A DNA stretch of 64,000 nucleotides. It comes from Flavobacterium suaedae (GTDB lineage: Bacteria; Bacteroidota; Bacteroidia; Flavobacteriales; Flavobacteriaceae). Below are positions 17,018-24,735 of the stretch, one piece after another (the first letter of the stretch is position 1; each line of letters opens with the position of its first letter). Position numbers and translations under genes: made by a program. The stretch covers positions 155,236 to 219,235 of the forward strand of contig NZ_BMJE01000006.1 of the NCBI RefSeq assembly GCF_014642915.1, read 5' to 3'. Under the pieces are notes generated by a model. That model saw nothing but the letters and a program-made list of their open reading frames with translations, was not told where the DNA came from and did not search any database.

Positions 17018-17045
17018 GCTGCCTGCGCTATTTTTATCAGGCGGC
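17018..17045 (+). promoter_or_regulatory. Second stem in the leader of the 69-aa gene
   Basis: GCTGCCTG (17018-17025) pairs with CAGGCGGC (17038-17045), including one G-U, around a 12-base loop, 23 bp before the ATG at 17069. With the preceding long hairpin it forms a structured 5' leader that could control translation or be a separate RNA. Confidence 0.5.
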
Positions 17046-17068
17046 CTTAATCTAAAAATAGTATTGAT

Positions 17069-17278
17069 ATGAAAACCACCGCCAAACATTTCCCGGGATT
17101 TCAGTATTCAGCTTCGGAACTCCTCAAATACATTACCGTAGCAAAAGATTTTACCTTAATGCTATCATCAGGAGAGTTTATTAAATTTACTCCCATTAAT
17201 GATTCTTTATTTGAAGATTGGCTCATAGCCAACAAGGTTCAAAATATCAGAAAAGAAGAAGGCTGGATAACCGAATAA
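17069..17278 (+). CDS. Small conserved mobile-element protein, 69 aa
   Basis: The protein reads MKTTAKHFPGFQYSASELLK... and ends NIRKEEGWITE. It has a compact alpha/beta composition, no membrane segment and no known motif. Similar small proteins with a DFTLxLxxGxxIxFTP core are carried by Bacteroidota integrative elements as far as I recall, but I cannot name the family. It follows a structured RNA leader and converges with the 98-aa gene, 14 bp away. Confidence 0.6.
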   Translation: MKTTAKHFPGFQYSASELLKYITVAKDFTLMLSSGEFIKFTPINDSLFEDWLIANKVQNIRKEEGWITE

Positions 17279-17292
17279 CCAGCCTGAATACT

Positions 17293-17589
17293 TTACTTCC
17301 CTTTTCCTAACTCATTCAACTTTTCATTGAGTTCAATAAGTCCGGCTTTTTCGAGATACTGACCGGCAATACTTTTCAATTCTTCCAGATTTTCTTCGGG
17401 CACATTAGATAGAAGTCCATCATTTTTCTCATCATCTTTCACTACCAATCCACGCTCAATTACATGGTTTAGTAATAGCACATTTTTACGTGAGATCCTC
17501 AAATCAATCTTCACTGTGTCATTCATGCCAGGGATACTTAATATCGTATCATAAACTTTGGCTACATCATTTGTTGTCAACATAATCAC
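17293..17589 (-). CDS. Small conserved protein, 98 aa, unknown
   Basis: Starts MIMLTTNDVAKVYDTILSIP; the second Met (MLTTNDV) is an equally good start. It is mostly helical and acidic with a lysine-rich end. The phrase KIDLRISRKNVLLLNHVIER is amphipathic. No DNA-binding or enzyme signature is evident. Its position beside the 69-aa gene suggests an accessory function of the element. Unknown. Confidence 0.6.
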   Translation of the reverse strand: MIMLTTNDVAKVYDTILSIPGMNDTVKIDLRISRKNVLLLNHVIERGLVVKDDEKNDGLLSNVPEENLEELKSIAGQYLEKAGLIELNEKLNELGKGK

Positions 17590-17657
17590 ACGTTTTTAAA
17601 TTATTCAACATTCATAACAAAAGTATTAAGAGTAAAAGAAATCATCCTCATCGAAAT

Positions 17658-17744
17658 ATGGAGGAAACAATTATCATAAATAAAGAAATAAACAGAGCAC
17701 TACAATTATCAAAACAGGTTGTGAGATGGGAAAGAATTCTGTGA
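17658..17744 (+). pseudogene. 28-codon ORF, possible gene remnant
   Basis: A short ORF, MEETIIINKEINRALQLSKQ..., ends RWERIL at a TGA. The helical start looks protein-like but no continuation is found in other frames. It may be a truncated start of a displaced gene or chance. Confidence 0.2.
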
Positions 17745-17844
17745 CAGTACAACTTTCAGTTTTGAGATATCATTCCGATAAAGAAATGTTACAACCGTCT
17801 ATTCCGAGAACAAGATTTAGTTATTAAAAAATACTTATAAAAGT

Positions 17845-18762
17845 CTAGTTAAAGCCAGCCCGAAATTCTACCGGGCTTTGACGAGTCTTCTGTTTGAATA
17901 AACGGCTGAAAGATTGTGGATGCTCAAAACCTAACTCATAAGCGATTTCACTAATAGATGAATTGGTACTGGAAAGTTTCTCTTTAGCAATTTCTATCAG
18001 TTTATGATGGATATGATGTTGGGCACTTTGTCCCGTAATGGCACGTAGCATGTCGCTCAAATAACTGGACGATAAATTTAATCGTTCTGCCATAAGTTGA
18101 ACGGTGGGCATTCCGTGAAGTAGTAACTGCTTTTCTTGGAAATCCCTTTCTAAAAAGGCTTCAAATTTTTCTAATAAGTCATTATTTACTGCTTTTCGGG
18201 TGATGAATTGACGTTTGTAAAAACGATTGCTGTAATTCAATAAAGTTTCTATCTGAGAAATAATGACATCTTGGCTAAAATCATCAATTCTATTTTGCAA
18301 TTCTTTTTCGATGTTTTGAAAAATGGGAATAATAATTTCCTTTTCTCCCGTGGACAGGTGCAGGGCTTCGTTAGTAGTATAGGAGAAAAAACCAAATTGC
18401 TTTATCTTTTTCGCTAAGGGATATGTTAACAAAAAATCTGGATGTACAATGAGCGTGTAACCAGAAAAATCTCCATTGCTGTCGCTACTTTCGGTGACTT
18501 GGTTAGGAGCTACAAAAAACATTCCACCATCTTCAAAATCGTAATAATGCTGTCCATATTTCAGCTTTCCGTTTAAGTTGCTTTTGAACGAGATTTTGTA
18601 AAAGGCCGAAGTGCGTAAACTTTGTATTTTACCTGCAACCAATTTATTGTGTTCATTATTTATTAAACTAACCAAAGGATGTTGAGGCTTGGGAAGCCCC
18701 AATATCCGATGTAATTCAAAGAGAGAATCGTAATGATACGGAAGATTTTTATCCTTTTTCAT
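17845..18762 (-). CDS. AraC-family transcription regulator
   Basis: A 305-aa soluble regulator. Residues 1-190 form a cupin-like sensor domain (YYDFEDGGMFFVAPNQV), and residues 205-305 hold the AraC HTH pair (VQLMAERLNLSSSYLSDMLR; SISEIAYELGFEHPQSFSRL, then FKQKTRQSPVEFR). Its start is 20 bp after the stop of the SDR gene, in the same direction, so both form a two-gene unit. Such AraC-SDR pairs usually respond to small organic or reactive compounds. The pair sits inside the mobile element as cargo. Confidence 0.85.
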   Translation of the reverse strand: MKKDKNLPYHYDSLFELHRILGLPKPQHPLVSLINNEHNKLVAGKIQSLRTSAFYKISFKSNLNGKLKYGQHYYDFEDGGMFFVAPNQVTESSDSNGDFSGYTLIVHPDFLLTYPLAKKIKQFGFFSYTTNEALHLSTGEKEIIIPIFQNIEKELQNRIDDFSQDVIISQIETLLNYSNRFYKRQFITRKAVNNDLLEKFEAFLERDFQEKQLLLHGMPTVQLMAERLNLSSSYLSDMLRAITGQSAQHHIHHKLIEIAKEKLSSTNSSISEIAYELGFEHPQSFSRLFKQKTRQSPVEFRAGFN

Positions 18763-18782
18763 CTCATAAATTTAATGAATTA

Positions 18783-19541
18783 TCACCAGGGAATCTCCCC
18801 GGTTTCCGGATTGTTATCTTCGCAGAAAAATTTACCCGTCGGCCCGTCATTATCAAGTAAAGTATATTTCAAAATATGTTGTGCTCCGGTTTCTACTGTT
18901 GCCGTCCCTAAATGATGATTGAAATCTGTAGCGGTGGAAGGCGGACTTACCGCATTTACTTTGCAATTGGTATCACGCAGTTCAAAAGCTAAAACAATAG
19001 TGTACATATTGAGTGCCGCCTTTGATGACTGATAAACAGCTCCTTTGTACTGATAGTATTTATAGCTTGGGTCGCTATGCAACATCAAAGAACCTTGACT
19101 GGAACTCACATTGGTAATACGCGGTTCCGGAGATTTTTTCAACAAATCGATAAACGCTTGTGTAGTTCGAATAACTCCATAAACATTGACATCAAAAACT
19201 TCTTTAAACTTTTCTACCCCTGTTCCGGTTGCCGTATGCATAATTGGTTTTTCATTTACAAATTCAATCCCGTTGATTCCGGCATTATTGATGAGAATAT
19301 CCAAAACATCTGTTTTTTTTCCAATTTCGGTACGGGCATTTTGAACCGATTCCTGACTGGTAACATCTAATTGGATGGCTTCCACCTTGTCGATTCCCTG
19401 TGCTTTCAATTTTTTTACTGCCGCTAATCCGTTTTCCAAATTTCGACTTCCCATATACACATAATAACCCTGTTGCGCCAATTGTTTGGACATTTCAAGA
19501 CCAATGCCTTTATTGGCTCCTGTAATCAATACTTTTTTCAT
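18783..19541 (-). CDS. Short-chain dehydrogenase/reductase
   Basis: A 252-aa SDR with TGANKGIG (residues 7-14, NAD(P) binding), NNAG (INNAGINGIEF), the catalytic serine in NVSSSQGSL, and the YQSSK motif (Tyr and Lys for catalysis), all in place. The set is complete for a classical SDR. Substrate cannot be inferred; homologues annotated as NAD(P)-dependent ketone or aldehyde reductases are common. It is the first gene of the AraC-SDR unit. Confidence 0.9.
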   Translation of the reverse strand: MKKVLITGANKGIGLEMSKQLAQQGYYVYMGSRNLENGLAAVKKLKAQGIDKVEAIQLDVTSQESVQNARTEIGKKTDVLDILINNAGINGIEFVNEKPIMHTATGTGVEKFKEVFDVNVYGVIRTTQAFIDLLKKSPEPRITNVSSSQGSLMLHSDPSYKYYQYKGAVYQSSKAALNMYTIVLAFELRDTNCKVNAVSPPSTATDFNHHLGTATVETGAQHILKYTLLDNDGPTGKFFCEDNNPETGEIPW

Positions 19542-19815
19542 CTGATATTGTTTTAAATTTTGATACTACAAAGTTCAAAACACACGATGATAAAGACTTA
19601 ACTGAAATGAGGAATTCCGTAACGAAATTACTGTAGTGTTGGAAGTATTATTAATCAATATACCTTGAGCAACCCATGAGAGATTAAATTTTCACAATTG
19701 ATTCTTAAACGCCTTTAAATGTCCTATTCAAAATATATAGAGGATAGGTAGGTGCCATATCACTTGTTTAACTTTACGTCAGTAAACTGAATAGTGAAAA
19801 TGAAAACGTGCGGTT

Positions 19816-20715
19816 ATGGATTTCAGGAAACAAAAACTTTCCATTGCGGAAGCAAAAGAAATGGATATGGTTAACTACCTATCCTTATTAGGTCATGAAC
19901 CTTCAAAAATCAAGGGCAATGACTATTGGTACCGTTCTCCGCTACGGCAGGAAAAAACACCCTCTTTTAAGGTTAATCGAAAGCTTAACCGATGGTACGA
20001 TCATGGACTTGGTAAGGGGGGTAATATTATCGATTTTGGGATTGCATATTTTAGTTGTTCCGTTGGAGAGTTTCTAAACAAACTGCATGGTGGATTTTCT
20101 TTTCAAAAGCCCTTAAAAAATATTCCTAAAATAAAAAATGAACCGGAGCATCAACTTAAAATTTTAAAAGAGATTGAGCTTAGTTCTTATGCACTCATCC
20201 GCTATTTGGAACAGCGAAAAATTTCTATTGAAATTGCAACCCATTATTGTAGGGAAGTACATTATGAACTGAATGCCAAAAGCTATTACGGGATTGGTTT
20301 TAAAAATGATTCTGGTGGATTTGAAATACGTAATCCTTATTTCAAAGCAAGCAGTTCTCCCAAGGACATTACCACTATAAAAAATGGCTGCGATGAGGTG
20401 GCTGTATTCGAGGGCTTTATTGATTTTCTTTCGTTCAAATGTATCAGTAGAAATGAGCTAAATAAGACTCCTGATTTTGTCATTTTAAATTCCCTTTCCC
20501 TGTTCGAAAAAGCACGTCCATTTCTGGAATCGCACAAGTCAATAAACCTGTATTTGGACAATGATGCTGCCGGGAAAAAAGTTGCTAGGGAAGCATTGTC
20601 TAATAGCAAGAAATATAACGATCATAGCAAGCTTTACCAAAACCACAAAGACCTTAATGACTGGCTTGTGCATATTGGAAAGCAGCAGAAGAAACGCTTA
20701 GGGAATAAACTGTAA
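19816..20715 (+). CDS. Mobile-element primase with TOPRIM domain
   Basis: A 299-aa protein. Residues 20-80 align with the CHC2 zinc-finger domain of DnaG-type primases (YWYRSPLRQEKTPSFKVN, then WYDHGLGKGGNIIDF), but the cysteines and histidine that bind zinc are gone. The TOPRIM domain follows with VFEGFIDFLSF (metal glutamate) and LYLDNDAAGKK (DxD). It would prime the transferred strand in the recipient. It is upstream of the mob genes, which is usual in Bacteroidota mobilizable elements. Upstream string TAACTTTAC may be its -7 box. Confidence 0.8.
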   Translation: MDFRKQKLSIAEAKEMDMVNYLSLLGHEPSKIKGNDYWYRSPLRQEKTPSFKVNRKLNRWYDHGLGKGGNIIDFGIAYFSCSVGEFLNKLHGGFSFQKPLKNIPKIKNEPEHQLKILKEIELSSYALIRYLEQRKISIEIATHYCREVHYELNAKSYYGIGFKNDSGGFEIRNPYFKASSSPKDITTIKNGCDEVAVFEGFIDFLSFKCISRNELNKTPDFVILNSLSLFEKARPFLESHKSINLYLDNDAAGKKVAREALSNSKKYNDHSKLYQNHKDLNDWLVHIGKQQKKRLGNKL

Positions 20716-20757
20716 TCGTGTTGCTAAGCATTTTTGAAAACTTCACTATTTAGAAAA

Positions 20758-20880
20758 TTGCCAAAATCCCTGAAAGTGAATAATAAGCATCTGGGAGACT
20801 TTGGCAAAACGACGAGTTTGCAACGTTCCTGCAAACGGCAAGATGAACGGTTGTTAAACAACCGACATCTTGCTGCCTAT
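20758..20880. other. Candidate origin of transfer (oriT)
   Basis: The 235-bp gap before mobC holds three inverted repeats in a row: GCCAAA/TTTGGC (20760-20805, arms partly extended by TCCC/GGGA), GTTTGCA/TGCAAAC (20816-20836), and a strong double stem GCAAGATG/CATCTTGC (20838-20873) with inner CGGTTGT/ACAACCG. Nested hairpins directly upstream of MobC and an HUH relaxase are the typical form of an oriT. The nick site is not determined. Confidence 0.6.
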
Positions 20881-20950
20881 CACTCGGAACTCGTGGGCAG
20901 GGCGTATAGAATGAATTTTTGAGTTTGATAATAGGATAAAGGAGAATGAG

Positions 20951-21340
20951 ATGGAAGGAAAAAAATCAAACAGGACACGCATTATCGGGCTGCGGTTAAC
21001 ACCCGGTGAGTATGAAAAAATCGAAAAGAAATGGCAAAACAGCACCTGCCGAAAGCTAAGTGAATATGTTCGTCACAGCCTTTTTGATAGGCCTATTGTA
21101 ACGACGTATCGCAACCAATCTGCCGATGATTTTATGGCAGAAATGGCTCAGCTTAGAAAAGAACTTAACCACGTAGGCAACAACTTTAATCAGGCGGTAA
21201 AAAAGCTCCATACACTTCAAAAAGTTACAGAATTTAAAAGCTGGCTGATTGCCTACGAAGTAGAAAAAAGAACCCTGTTCAATAAGGTGGATGAGATCAA
21301 AAAACACATCCAAAAAATGGCAGAAAAATGGTTGCAGTAA
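20951..21340 (+). CDS. mobC: Relaxosome accessory protein MobC
   Basis: A 129-aa basic protein. The N-terminal part (RTRIIGLRLTPGEYEKIEKK) resembles a ribbon-helix-helix DNA-binding fold, and the C-terminal half is helical with the MobC hallmark ELNHVGNNFNQAVKKL. MobC proteins bind the origin of transfer and assist strand opening for the relaxase. Its 3' end overlaps the relaxase ORF by 13 bp, indicating coupled translation. Confidence 0.88.
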   Translation: MEGKKSNRTRIIGLRLTPGEYEKIEKKWQNSTCRKLSEYVRHSLFDRPIVTTYRNQSADDFMAEMAQLRKELNHVGNNFNQAVKKLHTLQKVTEFKSWLIAYEVEKRTLFNKVDEIKKHIQKMAEKWLQ

Positions 21341-22632
21341 TCAAAACAGGGCACTCCATTCACCGCATTTTAAACTACAATGAGAACAAAGTAAAGCAGG
21401 GAGTTGCGGAATGTATCGGGGCAGGGAATTATCCGGTTGACCCGGATAAAATGAGCTTTACGATGAAGCTGAACCGCTTCTTAAAACAGATGGAATTAAA
21501 TGAAAAAACAAAGCGGAACAGCGTCCATATTTCACTCAATTTTGATGTTTCAGAGAACTATTTATCAAAGCAAAAACTGCTTGAAATAGCCGATAGTTAT
21601 CTGGATAAAATCGGTTTTGGTGAGCAACCTTATCTGGTCTATCAACACCACGATGCAGGACATCCGCACATCCATTTGGTCACTACCAATATTGAAGCGG
21701 ATGGCAAACGAATTGACTTGCACCATTTGGGCATTCGTAAGTCTGAACCCGCCCGAAAAGCATTGGAAAATAAGTTCGGTTTGGTGCAGGCCGAAGCTCA
21801 AAAAAAAGATAAAAATTATCAGTTAAAACCCATAGCTGTCGGCAAGGCTATGTATGGTAAATCGCAAACCAAAATGGCTATCCAGAACATTCTGGAAAAT
21901 GTGTTGATTCCCTATAAATATACCAGCCTTCCGGAGCTGAATGCAGTACTCAATCAATACAATGTAAAAGCAGAACGGGGAACGGAAAATTCAAAGGTGT
22001 ATCAGACTGGCGGATTGCTATACCGGGTACTGGATGCTGACGGGAATGCGGTAGGTGTCCCCATCAAAGCCAGCCTGTTTTATAATAAACCAACCTTGAA
22101 ATTTCTGGAGCAGAAATTCAAAGAAAATGTGGAGAAACGAACACCTTTTAAAAGGCGGATAAAAAATGCTGTGGATAAGGAATTGTTATCAAAAAAGCTA
22201 TCCATTCCAGAACTAATATCTGCATTGGAAAAACAGGGTATTCATATCGTACTCAGGCAAAATGCTAACGGAATTTTATACAGGATCACTTATGTAGATC
22301 ACCAAACCAAATGTGTTTTTAACGGGAGCGCTTTAGGCAAAGCCTATAGTGCCAAAGCCATTCAGGAAAGGTGTTTGTCGCAAGGGGTTTCAGGACAGGA
22401 TTTGCTATGGCATCCCGACCCGAAACAAAACATTGGGTTACAGCCACAGACTACCGCTGCGGCAGAAACCAAAGAAGCTGGTGAAAACTTTCAATATGCT
22501 ACTATACCAACAGGAAAAGAAAATGTATTAGAGGTGTTGACCCAGGCAGAAAACACCTCGGAGTACCTGCCCAATCAGCTTAAAAAGAAACGTAAAAAGA
22601 AGAAAAAAAGAAACCTGAATAATAATCAGTAA
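21328..22632 (+). CDS. Relaxase/mobilization protein (MobA family, HUH)
   Basis: A 434-aa relaxase. The conserved metal motif is HHDAGHPHIHLV at residues 107-118 (H112, H114 and H116 in the HxHxH triplet), and the candidate nicking tyrosine is in the first 25 residues region RILNYNENKV. The C-terminal 130 residues are basic and end in a polylysine run (KKKRKKKKKRN), probably for DNA or coupling-protein contact. It cleaves one strand at the oriT and leads it to the recipient. Coding overlaps mobC and lies 12 bp before the coupling-protein gene. Confidence 0.9.
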   Translation: MVAVIKTGHSIHRILNYNENKVKQGVAECIGAGNYPVDPDKMSFTMKLNRFLKQMELNEKTKRNSVHISLNFDVSENYLSKQKLLEIADSYLDKIGFGEQPYLVYQHHDAGHPHIHLVTTNIEADGKRIDLHHLGIRKSEPARKALENKFGLVQAEAQKKDKNYQLKPIAVGKAMYGKSQTKMAIQNILENVLIPYKYTSLPELNAVLNQYNVKAERGTENSKVYQTGGLLYRVLDADGNAVGVPIKASLFYNKPTLKFLEQKFKENVEKRTPFKRRIKNAVDKELLSKKLSIPELISALEKQGIHIVLRQNANGILYRITYVDHQTKCVFNGSALGKAYSAKAIQERCLSQGVSGQDLLWHPDPKQNIGLQPQTTAAAETKEAGENFQYATIPTGKENVLEVLTQAENTSEYLPNQLKKKRKKKKKRNLNNNQ

Positions 22633-22644
22633 AAAAATAAAGCT

Positions 22645-24636
22645 ATGGCTATGCACACCGGAGAAAATGAACAGGCGCTGAGAAAGATACTGGATATGAC
22701 CAGGCTCATCAGTATTACCATATTAATCATCCATTTCTATTATTACTGCTACAGTGCTTTTGAACTATGGGGATGGCAAAGCAGATTTAGTGACCGTATT
22801 TTAAGCAACATTTATAATACGGGATTGTTCAGCAATTTTCATAAATCGAAATTAATTGCGCTAAGCTTTTTGGGTATATCCCTTTTAGGAGCTAAAGGGA
22901 AAAAGGATGAAAAGCTTAACCACAGAACAGCTTTTGCTTACCTGCTTACCGGATTGCTTATTTATTTTATCAGTTACCTATGTATGAAGTTGAATACTCC
23001 TATAATAACGACTGCTATTTTGTACATGGCACTAACTGGAATAGGCTTTCTGCTGGTGTTGACCGGAGGAACATTACTCTCACGAATCATCAGGGATAAA
23101 ATTAATAACAAGGATATTTTTAATAAGGAAAATGAAACCTTTCCACAGGAAGAACGGCTTTTGGAAAATGAATATTCTATAAATCTTCCTGCCCAATACC
23201 AATTAAAAGACAAGCAACGGAAAAGTTGGGTCAATATCATTAATCCATTTCGGGCGATTATGGTATTGGGAACTCCCGGTTCCGGTAAATCCTACTTTGT
23301 GATACGTCATGTGATTACCCAACATATCCGTAAAGGGTTTACCATGTTTGTGTACGACTTTAAGTTTGATGACCTTTCCAAAATAACCTATAATACCTGG
23401 CTGAAAAATCAACATCGATATACCAAGCCCCCGGCATTTTATGTGATTAATTTCGATGATCTTACTCGCAGTCATCGTTGCAATCCCTTAGAGCCTTCAG
23501 CGATGACCGATATTACAGATGCGGCAGAAAGTGCCCGTACTATTTTGATGGGATTAAACAGGGAATGGATTAAACGTCAGGGAGACTTCTTTGTGGAATC
23601 CCCTATTAACTTTCTAACGGCTATTATCTGGTATCTAAAAAAATACAAGGATGGAGAATTCTGTACCTTACCACATGTGATAGAATTAATGCAGGTAGAT
23701 TATGATAGCCTGTTTACTTTGCTTCGTACAGAAAAGGAAATTGAAGTACTGATAAATCCTTTCGTTAATGCATATCTGAATGATGTTATGGAACAATTGG
23801 AAGGTCAAATTGCCTCAGCAAAAGTGGCAATGGCAAGGCTTTCATCACCACAATTATACTATGTGTTATCAGGAAATGATTTTAATCTGGATATTAATAA
23901 TCCGGATGATCCAAAGATTGTATGTATGGGAAACAATCCACAAAAAATACAGATTTACGGAGCAGTATTATCGCTATATGTAAACCGGTTAATTAAGCTG
24001 GTGAACAAAAAAGGAAAGCTAAAGAGTAGTCTCATTTTTGACGAGTTCCCAACTATCTATCTGAACAATATGGACAGCTTGATTGCGACTGCCCGGAGCA
24101 ATAAAGTTTCTACCTGTTTGGGTATTCAGGATTTTAGTCAGCTCCGCAAAGATTACGGTCGAGAGCAGGCAGATGTGATTATGAATATTACAGGTAATAT
24201 CGTTAGCGGTCAGGTTACAGGTGATACTGCCAAACAACTATCGGAACGCTTTGGGAAAATTATGCAGGACAGGGAAAGTTATTCCATCAATAGTGGGGAC
24301 ACTTCGATTAGTCGATCCAAACAATTGGAAGCAGCCATACCACCTTCCAAAATATCGGGGTTAAGCTCCGGTAAATTTGTGGGTATGGTTGCCGATAATC
24401 CAGATTGTAAAATAGATCTGAAGGCTTTCCATTGTGAGATCATTAATGACCATGACAGCCTTAAGCGTGAGGAGCAAAATTATAAGGACATTGAAGTCAT
24501 CCGAAAGCTGGATTCGGGTATGGTACAGCGCAACTACTTCCAAATCAAACAGGATATTCAGGACATTATACAATCAGAAATGGAACGATTGCTGAATGAT
24601 CCGGAGTTGAGCCATTTGATTATAAAAAAGATATAA
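22645..24636 (+). CDS. VirD4/TraG-type conjugative coupling protein
   Basis: A 663-aa ATPase. N-terminal transmembrane helices lie at about residues 13-35, 70-85, 92-112 and 125-150. Walker A is GTPGSGKS (residues 209-216), Walker B is IFDEFPT (D466-E467), and a conserved GNIVSGQVTGDTAKQLSERF block follows. It docks the relaxosome to a type IV secretion channel. No mating-pair genes are nearby, so the element must borrow a channel from a resident conjugative element. The ending RLLNDPELSHLIIKKI recurs as a diverged relic at about 29,333. Confidence 0.9.
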   Translation: MAMHTGENEQALRKILDMTRLISITILIIHFYYYCYSAFELWGWQSRFSDRILSNIYNTGLFSNFHKSKLIALSFLGISLLGAKGKKDEKLNHRTAFAYLLTGLLIYFISYLCMKLNTPIITTAILYMALTGIGFLLVLTGGTLLSRIIRDKINNKDIFNKENETFPQEERLLENEYSINLPAQYQLKDKQRKSWVNIINPFRAIMVLGTPGSGKSYFVIRHVITQHIRKGFTMFVYDFKFDDLSKITYNTWLKNQHRYTKPPAFYVINFDDLTRSHRCNPLEPSAMTDITDAAESARTILMGLNREWIKRQGDFFVESPINFLTAIIWYLKKYKDGEFCTLPHVIELMQVDYDSLFTLLRTEKEIEVLINPFVNAYLNDVMEQLEGQIASAKVAMARLSSPQLYYVLSGNDFNLDINNPDDPKIVCMGNNPQKIQIYGAVLSLYVNRLIKLVNKKGKLKSSLIFDEFPTIYLNNMDSLIATARSNKVSTCLGIQDFSQLRKDYGREQADVIMNITGNIVSGQVTGDTAKQLSERFGKIMQDRESYSINSGDTSISRSKQLEAAIPPSKISGLSSGKFVGMVADNPDCKIDLKAFHCEIINDHDSLKREEQNYKDIEVIRKLDSGMVQRNYFQIKQDIQDIIQSEMERLLNDPELSHLIIKKI

Positions 24637-24656
24637 CGAAAAGGAGAATTCAACAA

Positions 24657-24716
24657 ATGAATGAAATTCAACCTACAGTTGAAACATTGCTAAGTATAGA
24701 TCAAAAATTGAACTAA
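24657..24716 (+). pseudogene. Truncated 19-codon ORF after the coupling gene
   Basis: An AAGGAG string lies shortly upstream of an ATG giving MNEIQPTVETLLSIDQKLN and a stop. The good start signal and the tight spacing (20 bp after the coupling gene) suggest it is the 5' end of a gene cut by insertion of the defence cargo. It could also be a very small peptide. Confidence 0.3.
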
Positions 24717-24735
24717 TTGATTTGATTCTATGAAT

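Noticed and set aside
20734..20922. 62-aa plus-strand ORF between primase and mobC
   Set aside because: It runs through the three inverted repeats of the candidate oriT and its composition (many K/R/L, no pattern) looks non-coding.
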